Assembly (NCBI GenBank): GCA_021464415.1
Contig: CM038467.1
Coordinates: forward strand, 47,801,715-47,865,714
Direction of reading: 5' to 3'
Source of the DNA: Lonicera japonica
Taxonomy: Eukaryota > Streptophyta > Magnoliopsida > Dipsacales > Caprifoliaceae
Length of the DNA: 64,000 nt
The notes under the pieces are model-generated. The model made no database searches. It was not told the DNA's origin and saw nothing but the letters and a program-made list of their open reading frames with translations. A program made the position numbers and the translations under genes. Of this stretch, positions 11,327-20,099 are shown piece by piece (the first letter of the stretch is position 1; every line of letters starts with the position of its first letter).

Positions 11327-14300
11327 ATGGCTGATAGACGCGAGAATCCAGAGACAGATCAGAGCCTAGCCGAGGCGTCTGCACCACAGCCAGATTTAGC
11401 CGAAATGTATCGTTTACTGAGGACCGTCAGCATAAGTCTAGCAAACCTCACGAATGAACAACAGAGTACCCGAGTTCGAGTAGAAGAGTTGTCAGCCGGG
11501 CGGGTCGCGCCACCAGGGTTTGAACGACTACCACCGAATCGAGATCAAGGGCAGTCATCGCAAGTACTTCCCCCAGTTCAAGGAACTAATCCACCTCAAA
11601 CGAGTCCCGTCACCACAGGTCCCGTTCAGGCAGATCCTAACAACCCGAATCAGTGGGCCCCAGATTCAGGCCCTACCTATCAGCAACCAGAGCCACCCAT
11701 CGTCTGGCCACAACCCCAACCGGGCATTGATCCTCAATACCAGCCATGGCCACAAGTTCCCACAAGGCCTATTCCACCTCCGGCCCCAGTAGCCCTTCCT
11801 CATGAATACCCAGACATCAATCGACTTCGGGCAGTGTATGCAGAATCGGTTATAGCTCGGGAACAGCCCGATGAGGTGTCAAGAGAGAGTGAAGAAATGA
11901 AGAAACTGAAAGAGCAGATGAGGGTTTTGCAAAGAGGGGTCTCTCTAATAAAAGGAGCAGATGAGATTACAGATATGAATGCTTTTTCCCTCTACCCGGA
12001 AGCAAGATTGCCTCAGGGATTCAAACTCCCTTCCATCACCAAATTCACAGGAACCACACCTCCTAAAACCCATCTCCAATCCTATATCAGATCCATGCAA
12101 GTGTCCGGTTGTGGAGAACCGAAATTAGCTCAGTCCTTTCATAAGACTCTCACGGGGGCCGCCCTGAGATGGTTTTTTGATCTCGAGAGACACCACACGA
12201 AAACTTGGGGAGATATTGTCAAAGAATTCATGAATAAATATGGGTCCAATGAAGATTTGGAAATTACTCGCAAGCACCTGGAAATGGCCAAGCAAGGCGA
12301 GAAAGAAAGCTTCAGCGATTTCGTCACACGTTGGAGAGAGATGGCCTCCCAAATGTCCAAACGGCCCGATGAGGAAGAACAGTTGGAAATCATACAGAGG
12401 AACTTTACTCCAGCTGTATTAAGTTGTATGGGAAAGCACGTATTCCCACACTTCAGAGCTTTGTTAAGCATGGGGTCACAAGTGGAAGAAGAATTGGCTA
12501 AAAAAGCAGAGAATGATACCAAGAAAGCCTCATACGTAGGAAGAAAGATGGCCGCTCCAACCGTTAACCAAGTAAGCTCATACCCATATCAGCAAAATCC
12601 GTTTCAGCAGCCACAACAAGCACCTTCGATGAATTGGCCCGCACAAGGAGATTCTTCGAGCACCGAAGTCAGGAAAAAAAGGAATTTCTGTACCCTTCCC
12701 ACTTCCCTAGTCAAAAGCTTGGAGCTACTCCGAAAGGCCGGACTGATCACCCCGCTCAACCCACGTCCTCCACCAAATCCTATTCCCGTTACTTGGAGAA
12801 TGAATGAAAACTGTGCATACCATCAAGCAGCAGGCCATGACACGGAACGCTGCTTGGCTCTTCGTCACCGTATTCAGGACCTCATTGAAGCTAGAACCAT
12901 TCCCGCACCCGACGGGCCCAATGTTACTAATAACCCCCTTCTGAACCATGCTCCACCTGCAGGAATTAATGCCTTGACCACTGATGAAGAAGGCCTTGAT
13001 CCCGTAGGACTTATCCGAGATGATCCAACTTACCAGGCACCCGTTGTGTTGCTAGCAAAGGCTCAAGTGACCCCAGGCCTCAATCCGATAATCGACCAAT
13101 GGATGGCTAAGATGAACTTCCTACCCGGGCAGGGCTTAGGAAAGGCCAACCAAGGGATTTCACAACCGCTTGCAATCAAGACCAATCCCGGAAAAGCTGG
13201 GATAGGATGGACCCAGGATAAGAAGAAACAACCATGGAAGCCCCGAGGCCTCCCTAAGGAGACAATCTGTATGACAGAAACCTCCCCCAAAGCCTTCAGT
13301 TGGTCGACAGAACCAGAATCATCGGAAGTCTCAGAGGGATCAGACCCAGCATCCCTTTGGATACAGCAAATCACCCGGTCAGGAAGGGTATATCAGCCAC
13401 CGCTAATGGATGTCGAGAAAACACCGCCTCCTAAGGAAGTAGGAGAATATCGAGTATTAGAACAGTTGAAGAAAACCCAGGCCCATATCACCATTTGGGG
13501 CCTCTTGGTTGCCTCCAAACCTCACAGGACCGCTTTCATCAAACTCCTAGATGAGGCTGTCATATCGCCAGACTCTACGCCCGAACAACTGCCAAACATG
13601 ATCGGGTCACTTACAGTTCAAAGAAGTCTGTCATTTTCAGATGAAGACTTATCTCCATTGGGGAAGAAACACAGCCTGGCTCTCCACATCACTGTTCGGA
13701 CTCGAGGAAAAATCATGCCGCAAGTTCTCATCGATAACGGGTCGACTATAAATGTTTGCCCCTTGAAGACCGCCAGATGCCTGGGTATATTGGATTCAAA
13801 ACTTTCTCCATCAGCTGTGACCGTTAGAGCCTATGACAACACTAGGCGAGCCGTCTTGGGTTCTCTGAAGCTTGATCTCCTGGTTGGTCTCGGAAACTTT
13901 CCGGCCGAGTTCCAAATCATAGACATTCCCTCCAGTTTCAACCTCCTATTAGGAAGGGCATGGCTACACGACATAGGAGCACTCCCCTCCTCCTTACACC
14001 AGAAGATCAAGATACCATTCGATGGGAACATAATCACCATCCAAGGAGATCCTGAAAGGACCTTGGCAGATCTGGAGTTACCTGTATTGGGCATCGGGAG
14101 TCAGAGCATACAGTTAGGGGGCTTTTCCTACGAACCTCAAGTACAAGCTCTCACCACTCAGAGAATCAAGTATCTACCCCCTGACAATATCCCCGGTCTC
14201 AGCACCAAGATCACGAAGATGCTGAGAAAAATGAAATACTTACCCGGAGCCAGTCTGGGAATGGGACAATCAGGATTACTTCAGGCGTTAGAACCGATGC

Positions 14301-17119
14301 TGAGGTTTGAAAGGGAAGGTTTGGGATATCAACACACCGGAGAGGACGACCAGGAGAAAAGTAGCCGAGGGCATCAGTATCCGAGTTTTAGCTCTCTGAA
14401 CGGGTTTTTTGTCAAGGAAGGAGAAGACTTCCCCTTTTGTGGCTTTCAAGAGCCTTGGAGAAACAGCGATGGAGATAGCCTTCCGGGATGGGAAATCTTC
14501 TATGAAGAAGACCTTTATATCAAGGAAAGCGTTATGCACAACTTCTCTACCAAATTGACGATCAGGCCAAATGAAGAAATGGAAGACAAGGAAGATGAAG
14601 AGGAGGAATTGATCGGAGATCTCTTCGACATCATGGCTCTAGGGGATAATGAACCAAGAGACGACCCGGTACATTTGATACACACTGACCCGGAATACCA
14701 AGAAAAGGGGGGAAAGAGTGAATTTGTAAGGGTGAAAGATAAGAGTGAGGGTAAGGATAGGAATGAGTCACTCCTAAATTTACTTTTCAAACTTGTACCT
14801 GTAAGCACTGTTATTAATGAGGAAGACTCTATTTTGCGTTATCCTGTTAGTTCCAATTCTGTAATTGCTTATATGGAGTTGGAGAAACTAAACGAACACC
14901 CTAAACGGGAGGAACAACGCATAAAGAGCGAGGAAGGAGACACTCTTATAATTAACCTCGGAGCAGAGGAGGAAAGGAAAGAGATCCGTATTGGGGCGAG
15001 TCTAAATGAGACAGAAAGAGAAGAATTCACACAAACTCTGAATGAGTACGTGGATATCTTCGCCTGGTCCTATGATGATATGCTAGGTTTGAACAGCCAG
15101 ATAGTCATGCACGAGATACACACCAAGCCAGAATTCAGACCCGTCAAGCAAAAGTTGAGAAAACTTACGCCAGAATGGTCCCTGAAAGTAAAAGAAGAGG
15201 TGATGAAGCAACTGAGTGTGGGATTTTTGCGGGTGATCGAATACCCTTTATGGTTAGCCAACATTGTGCCCATTCCAAAGGCAAATGGGAAGGTCCGCAT
15301 GTGTGTGGATTACCGAGATCTCAACAAAGCCTGCCCAAAAGACGATTTCCCATTGCCTAATATTGATTTGATAGTGGATAATACTGCCAACCATGCATTG
15401 AAGTCATTTGTGGACGGTTTTGCTGGGTATAATCAGATCAAGATGCACCCAGATCACCAAGAAAAAATAGCATTTATCACGCCGTGGGGAACATACTGCT
15501 ACACTGTTATGCCATTCGGGCTGAAGAACGCCGGAGCAACGTATCAGAGGGCAGCTACCGCTATCTTTCACGACATGATTCACAAAGAGGTAGAAGTGTA
15601 TGTAGATGACATGATAATCAAGTCGAAAGAAAGAGGAGGCCATGTACCAGCTTTACGAGCCTTTTTCGATCGCCTCCGCCAGTACCAGATGAGACTCAAT
15701 CCGCAAAAATGTGTGTTTGGGGTGACCAAGGGAAAACTCCTAGGCTATGTTGTCAGTAAAAAAGAAATCGAGGTAGACCCTGCCAAGGTTCGAGCTATCC
15801 AAGAAATGCCCGAGCCTCGTACCGAGAAAGAAGTCCGAGGATTCTTGGGTAATTTGCAATACATCAGTAGGTTCATCTCTCAGCTCACTCAAACTTGCGA
15901 GCCCATCTTCAAACTCCTGAGGAAATCTTCACCAAGAGAGTGGGACGATCAGTGCCAAGAAGCTTTTGATAGAATCAAAGAGTATCTCTCCAATCCCCCA
16001 GTTCTAGCCCCACCACAGGCCGGATTGCCACTGCTTCTATACCTAACCGTCACTGATTCGGCTGCAGGAGCTATGCTAGCCCAACATATGATTGATACCC
16101 GCAAGGAACAAGCCATCTACTACGTCAGCAAAAAGTTATCCCCATTCGAGATAAACTACACGCCATTGGAAAAGTCATGCACCGCTCTCGTCTGGGTAAC
16201 GCAGAAATTACGGCACTACATGTTAGTCTTTCCAGTCATCCTGGCATCACGAATTGATCTGCTAAAATACCTCTTTGAGAAACCAGCTCTCTCGAATCGT
16301 ATGGCAAAGTGGTTATTTCTGCTCTCCGAATTTGACATCACCTACATGACTCAGAAGGCAGTCAAGGGCAAGGTCATAGCTGATTACCTGGCCCACAATC
16401 CAATATTGGGGGATATGCTAGAAGAAGCCGAATTCCCAGACGAAACTATCATGAATGTCGAGATCGATGAAGACTGGAAATTATACTTCGACGGGGCCGC
16501 CAACAGAAACGGAAACAGGATAGGCATCCTGTTAGTCTCTCCGGACCAAATCCACTCCCCATTATCGTATCGTCTAGACTTCTTCTGCACGAACAACATG
16601 GCCGAATATGAAGCCTGCATACTCGGGTTAGAAATCGCACTCCAAAGGGGTATACAGAGAATACAGGTATATGGAGATTCAGCACTAGTGGTCCACCAGG
16701 TTCTGAAGGAATGGAAGATCAGAGATGAGAAATTAGTCCCTTACCTCGCCCGACTGGAGGATGTCGCAGGAAAGTTCAAACATGCGGAGTTTTACTATGT
16801 CCCCAGGTCACAGAACAGTTTTGCTGACGCACTGGCAACCTTGGCATCTATGATCGATATCCCGGAGGGGATGGAAGAAATAACTCTTACAGTACAAAAG
16901 AAATCAGGACCAGCATACTGCATGGCCCTTGAGGTAGAGAATGAAAAGGAAGGTGACTCAACCGCCTGGTTTTACGACATCTGGAACTTGTTGAAAAATC
17001 ATCTGTATCCCGAGCAAACAGATAAGAAAACACGGGTCACACTCAGAAGGTTAGCATCCGGGTTCATACTTTGTGCTGGAAGGCTGTATAAGAGGAACTA
17101 CGACGGGACTCATCTTTAA
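11327..17119 (+). CDS. Tat-lineage gag-pol polyprotein (gag, protease, RT, RNase H, archaeal RNase H)
   Basis: This is a 1930-codon frame. A coiled, proline/glutamine-rich N-terminus precedes the gag core (about residues 239-370). A zinc-knuckle-like CAYHQAAGHDTERC follows at 496, then a G-patch-like segment near 597-630 (LPGQGLGKANQG). The protease has DNGS at 803, where DTG/DSG is usual. A second glycine-rich G-patch-like stretch lies near 965-1010. RT shows MCVDYRDLNKACPKDDFPLP near 1325 and YVDD at 1425-1428. The first RNase H is degenerate (LYLTVTDSAAGAML). The second, archaeal-type RNase H (from about 1716) keeps D1722 in LYFDGAA, E in NNMAEYEA, D in YGDSA and D in FADALA. This double RNase H identifies the Tat lineage. 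The frame ends at a TAA just before integrase, which continues in the same frame. Confidence 0.93.
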   Translation: MADRRENPETDQSLAEASAPQPDLAEMYRLLRTVSISLANLTNEQQSTRVRVEELSAGRVAPPGFERLPPNRDQGQSSQVLPPVQGTNPPQTSPVTTGPVQADPNNPNQWAPDSGPTYQQPEPPIVWPQPQPGIDPQYQPWPQVPTRPIPPPAPVALPHEYPDINRLRAVYAESVIAREQPDEVSRESEEMKKLKEQMRVLQRGVSLIKGADEITDMNAFSLYPEARLPQGFKLPSITKFTGTTPPKTHLQSYIRSMQVSGCGEPKLAQSFHKTLTGAALRWFFDLERHHTKTWGDIVKEFMNKYGSNEDLEITRKHLEMAKQGEKESFSDFVTRWREMASQMSKRPDEEEQLEIIQRNFTPAVLSCMGKHVFPHFRALLSMGSQVEEELAKKAENDTKKASYVGRKMAAPTVNQVSSYPYQQNPFQQPQQAPSMNWPAQGDSSSTEVRKKRNFCTLPTSLVKSLELLRKAGLITPLNPRPPPNPIPVTWRMNENCAYHQAAGHDTERCLALRHRIQDLIEARTIPAPDGPNVTNNPLLNHAPPAGINALTTDEEGLDPVGLIRDDPTYQAPVVLLAKAQVTPGLNPIIDQWMAKMNFLPGQGLGKANQGISQPLAIKTNPGKAGIGWTQDKKKQPWKPRGLPKETICMTETSPKAFSWSTEPESSEVSEGSDPASLWIQQITRSGRVYQPPLMDVEKTPPPKEVGEYRVLEQLKKTQAHITIWGLLVASKPHRTAFIKLLDEAVISPDSTPEQLPNMIGSLTVQRSLSFSDEDLSPLGKKHSLALHITVRTRGKIMPQVLIDNGSTINVCPLKTARCLGILDSKLSPSAVTVRAYDNTRRAVLGSLKLDLLVGLGNFPAEFQIIDIPSSFNLLLGRAWLHDIGALPSSLHQKIKIPFDGNIITIQGDPERTLADLELPVLGIGSQSIQLGGFSYEPQVQALTTQRIKYLPPDNIPGLSTKITKMLRKMKYLPGASLGMGQSGLLQALEPMLRFEREGLGYQHTGEDDQEKSSRGHQYPSFSSLNGFFVKEGEDFPFCGFQEPWRNSDGDSLPGWEIFYEEDLYIKESVMHNFSTKLTIRPNEEMEDKEDEEEELIGDLFDIMALGDNEPRDDPVHLIHTDPEYQEKGGKSEFVRVKDKSEGKDRNESLLNLLFKLVPVSTVINEEDSILRYPVSSNSVIAYMELEKLNEHPKREEQRIKSEEGDTLIINLGAEEERKEIRIGASLNETEREEFTQTLNEYVDIFAWSYDDMLGLNSQIVMHEIHTKPEFRPVKQKLRKLTPEWSLKVKEEVMKQLSVGFLRVIEYPLWLANIVPIPKANGKVRMCVDYRDLNKACPKDDFPLPNIDLIVDNTANHALKSFVDGFAGYNQIKMHPDHQEKIAFITPWGTYCYTVMPFGLKNAGATYQRAATAIFHDMIHKEVEVYVDDMIIKSKERGGHVPALRAFFDRLRQYQMRLNPQKCVFGVTKGKLLGYVVSKKEIEVDPAKVRAIQEMPEPRTEKEVRGFLGNLQYISRFISQLTQTCEPIFKLLRKSSPREWDDQCQEAFDRIKEYLSNPPVLAPPQAGLPLLLYLTVTDSAAGAMLAQHMIDTRKEQAIYYVSKKLSPFEINYTPLEKSCTALVWVTQKLRHYMLVFPVILASRIDLLKYLFEKPALSNRMAKWLFLLSEFDITYMTQKAVKGKVIADYLAHNPILGDMLEEAEFPDETIMNVEIDEDWKLYFDGAANRNGNRIGILLVSPDQIHSPLSYRLDFFCTNNMAEYEACILGLEIALQRGIQRIQVYGDSALVVHQVLKEWKIRDEKLVPYLARLEDVAGKFKHAEFYYVPRSQNSFADALATLASMIDIPEGMEEITLTVQKKSGPAYCMALEVENEKEGDSTAWFYDIWNLLKNHLYPEQTDKKTRVTLRRLASGFILCAGRLYKRNYDGTHL

Positions 17120-18211
17120 TGTCTCACCGAAGAAGAATCAGTCAAAGTGATGGATCAGATACATGGGGGCGATTGCGGACCTCATATGAGCGGTCATACA
17201 CTTGCCCGCAAAATCATCAGACAGGGTTATTTCTGGTCTACCCTGCAAAACGACTGCATTAACCACGTGCGCCGTTGTCACAAGTGCCAAATTTATGCTA
17301 AATCCCAGAAGCTTCCTCCGAAAGAGTTGTACAACATGACTACTCCCTGGCCTTTCGCAACCTGGGGAATTGACGTCATTGGGAAGATTTCGCCCAAAGC
17401 CAGCAACGGCCATGAATTCATACTAGTGGCCATCGACTACTTCACCAAATGGGTGGAAGCCGAGTCTTACTAGACCTTGGATGCCAAGAAAGTTGCTCGA
17501 TTCATCAAAAGGAATATCGTCTGCCGGTATGGGGTCCCACATGAAATTATCTCGGACAATGGCACCCATTTCGAAGGAGAAGCTAACACAGTCATGGAAG
17601 AATACGGTATTACCCGACATAGGTCTTCACCATACAGGCCACAAACCAATGGGGCAGTTGAAGCCGCCAACAAGAATCTGAAGAATATCTTAAGCAAGAT
17701 GACTGACACCTGTCGAGACTGGCCAGAAAAGTTACCATATGCACTGTGGGGATACCGAACCACTGAGAAAGTCTCTACCGGGGCAACTCCATTTTCACTC
17801 ACGTACGGGATGGAAGCAGTTCTCCCTATTGAATTAGAAGTCCCCTCCCTCAGAGTAGTGCTGGAGAATCAAGTTAATGAGCTGGAGTGGGTCCAGGCAC
17901 GTTATGACGAGCTAGCCTTGCTAGACGAGAAGAGATTGAAAGCCGCATATCACCACCAAGGGTATCAGAAGAGAATTGCTCGAGCATTTAACCAAAAAGT
18001 GAAGACTCGGGGTATCAATAAGAACGACATTGTGTTGAAAGAAATCCGAGAAGCAACCAGAGACCCAAGGGGAAAGTTCGGTCAGAAGTGGACAGGACCA
18101 TACATCGTCAAAGAGATTGATACAGGGGGTGCCGTTATACTCACTGATTTGGACGGACAGTTACTACATTCACCAGTCAACATGGATCGACTGAAGAAGT
18201 ATTATCAATAG
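17120..18211 (+). pseudogene. Integrase part of the Tat polyprotein, cut off by in-frame stops
   Basis: The gag-pol frame goes on after TAA (17117-17119) and is stopped again by TAG at 17471-17473. The zinc-binding HHCC region (HMSGH...CHKCQ) lies near 17180-17300. The catalytic triad is intact: D in WGIDVIG (about 17370), D in ISDNGTHF (about 17555) and E in GAVEAANK (about 17660). A GPY-type motif (GQKWTGPYIV) is near 18090. Only the two stop codons separate this from a full-length polyprotein. Both fit C-to-T or G-to-A changes, the usual decay of methylated DNA. Confidence 0.88.
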
Positions 18212-18416
18212 ATGTAACATGTATGATAAGAACTACGTAAACCTGAGCCCCAACTCAAATTTGTGTTTTTGGAAAAATCAAAAGGGGAACGTAGGCAACC
18301 TGAGAAGTGACTTCAGGCCCGGTTTAAAAATTATGAAGCAATAAAAATCCTTTGTTTATTATTAAGGTGGTTCAGAACACCGGGAGTTACAAAGGAGACA
18401 CATTATACAGAAAAAC
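18212..18416. other. Gap between convergent pol and antisense gene 1
   Basis: This 205-bp gap separates the end of the sense polyprotein from the end of antisense gene 1. It holds a plus-strand AATAAA-like signal near 18341-18346 (GCAATAAAAATCC). The two genes face each other tail to tail. Confidence 0.5.
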
Positions 18417-19673
18417 CTAATCCCTAGGGGTTGGCCAAGCGGGGTCCTCATTAGCCAAGTCGATTCGAGCCTCATCCTGAATTTGGTACGCAAGGACTAT
18501 GCTTTCCTCTGTGGGCTCGGAATCCATAAACCGAAACCATTCCATTTGAAAGGGGTCGTCAATCAGCTCCTCTTCCAAAGAACCCCAACGAGAACGAATG
18601 ATATCAACCCGGAGGGGTTCAGAAATACCAAAACGAGCATGGTTGACCTGACGAGTCAGTCGAGCACACCACATTCTCTCCACCGATGAAGAAACATGCT
18701 GGGTCAAGAATTTAGACTCGGAGGAAAAGTTGTTCAGGCTAAGGGGAATGCCCTGAGGGATGTTGAATTGCCAGAAAAGACGTCCTGGGTGATAAAAAGA
18801 GGTGAACCAGAGCCCCCGGAGCCGAACGTAATTCTGCCCACCAATACTAAGCACTATCGTCCTCAACTTCCACCAAGGAATGTTCCACCGGATAGCCCGA
18901 AAATTCTCTGAAAACCACACCATCCAATCAGAGGAAGACATGGTCAAGGCACCAAAGAGGGGACGATGGAAGAAGTGCGTTGGGTTGTCAAGTTGAACCC
19001 CATTAAAACCCACTGATCGAAAACGCTCCAACAGCCACATATATAGTAAGCGCGGACTTCCCCGGAGGAAGGGCGAAGCTCCCCTTTTGAGGTCATCTAA
19101 ACCATTCAGAGTTTCTGCAAGAACGATAGGCACTATGGATTCCCCATTCCTTGCCTGATAAATCAAGCTCAGAATAGTCGGATCAACATGGGAAGAGCCC
19201 GTCACCAGTAGCATATCCGAAACAAGACAAATCAAGGCTGCTACAGTACGCCCCGCACTATAAGAAGCTCGCTCCTCGTAACGACCAAAGAACCTCACCA
19301 TTTTATGGAGGTCAAGGAGTCCGTCGACAATAAAGCCATCACAAGCCGCTTGGGGAATGGCTAGCAGAGCAATTACCATATCTCGAGGACCGATTCCTTC
19401 TACGGGAATAGCCATCGGAAGGCGAACGTCAGAACGCAATAGCCAAGAAAATTCTTCGTAAGTCGGGCAGAGCTCGTCTAGTCCAAAACGGAAAAGATGA
19501 TCGACAGGACTCCAGAAATACAGAGCACCAAGCAAAAAGGAGAAATCTACAGGACGATGGCGCCAGCTCGCTAAAGGACTGAATACACCAAAGTTCAAGC
19601 CATTTTCAGAAGATATCAGAGCATCTCGGGCTTCAACATAAGAAAAATCAGAACTTGTGTGATAGGAGGACAT
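18417..19673 (-). CDS. Antisense accessory gene 1: DUF7745/plant-mobile-domain-like protein
   Basis: This is an uninterrupted 418-codon frame on the strand opposite to pol. The region with WSPVDHLFRFGLDELCPTYEEF is the hallmark of the DUF7745 / PMD-like family, whose members carry a 'hydrophobic-F-x-x-x-E-(L/M)-C-P-T-x-E-E' stretch. The rest is mostly helical and rich in W, R and L, with an acidic C-terminus; no catalytic motif is seen. The function is unknown. PMD relatives in plants (MAIN, MAIL1) act in silencing and gene expression with a PP7-type phosphatase. The start at 19671-19673 is the first ATG downstream of a TATAAATA (19713-19720) and of two TGTCGCGCGACA palindromes. That the frame is intact while pol and its sister gene are broken suggests recent function. 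Placement in DUF7745 is from memory of the family. Confidence 0.85.
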   Translation of the reverse strand: MSSYHTSSDFSYVEARDALISSENGLNFGVFSPLASWRHRPVDFSFLLGALYFWSPVDHLFRFGLDELCPTYEEFSWLLRSDVRLPMAIPVEGIGPRDMVIALLAIPQAACDGFIVDGLLDLHKMVRFFGRYEERASYSAGRTVAALICLVSDMLLVTGSSHVDPTILSLIYQARNGESIVPIVLAETLNGLDDLKRGASPFLRGSPRLLYMWLLERFRSVGFNGVQLDNPTHFFHRPLFGALTMSSSDWMVWFSENFRAIRWNIPWWKLRTIVLSIGGQNYVRLRGLWFTSFYHPGRLFWQFNIPQGIPLSLNNFSSESKFLTQHVSSSVERMWCARLTRQVNHARFGISEPLRVDIIRSRWGSLEEELIDDPFQMEWFRFMDSEPTEESIVLAYQIQDEARIDLANEDPAWPTPRD

Positions 19674-19712
19674 TGTGAGAAAGGTGTAAGGATGAAGGAA
19701 GGAAAATGGGTG

Positions 19713-19796
19713 TATTTATAGCAAAAAGGAGGATGCTTGGACCTGTTTGTCGCGCGACAAACTCATATCCAGGAGGGATTGTCGCGCGACAATCCC
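19713..19796 (-). promoter_or_regulatory. Promoter of antisense gene 1 with two TGTCGCGCGACA palindromes
   Basis: Reading on the minus strand, exact palindromes at 19780-19791 and 19748-19759 are followed by TATAAATA at 19713-19720 and the ATG 40 bp on. The first is the core of a 22-bp perfect palindrome (19775-19796) and the second of an 18-bp one (19745-19762). The same core is arrayed in the LTRs and upstream of antisense gene 2. A very short 5' untranslated leader (about 10-20 nt) is predicted. Confidence 0.8.
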
Positions 19797-20099
19797 ATTT
19801 AGTGTCACCCTGTTTTTTTGCTTTTCTCACACATAAGAGTCATTCTTGCCAAAAGATCCACTTTTTTGTGTATTTGTACTCACTCTGTTCTTTTGCAGGG
19901 ACCTTAAGTATTATCCCATGACAAAGGTACGATTCCTAAAGTCATCAATCTATGTAACTATTATTTTTCATCACAGACACAGATAAAGATTTTTTATATA
20001 TATAAAACCAATAAAAGAACAGTTTTCTACAAAAAACCCTGTCTAAAAAATAAAAAACTACATGTTTGTCAGGACTAACTAAAATGCAGGAAAAGAAAA
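19797..20099. other. Spacer between the two antisense genes
   Basis: AT-rich sequence with no gene. On the plus strand it begins CCCTGTTTTTTTGCTTTTCTC, which resembles the stretch beyond the palindromes of antisense gene 2 (near 24145-24175). This suggests that the two upstream regions share an origin. Confidence 0.45.

Noticed and set aside
12125..17802. Antisense frames opposite gag-pol and integrase
   Set aside because: They are shadows of the sense coding sequence, without start context, promoter or domain.
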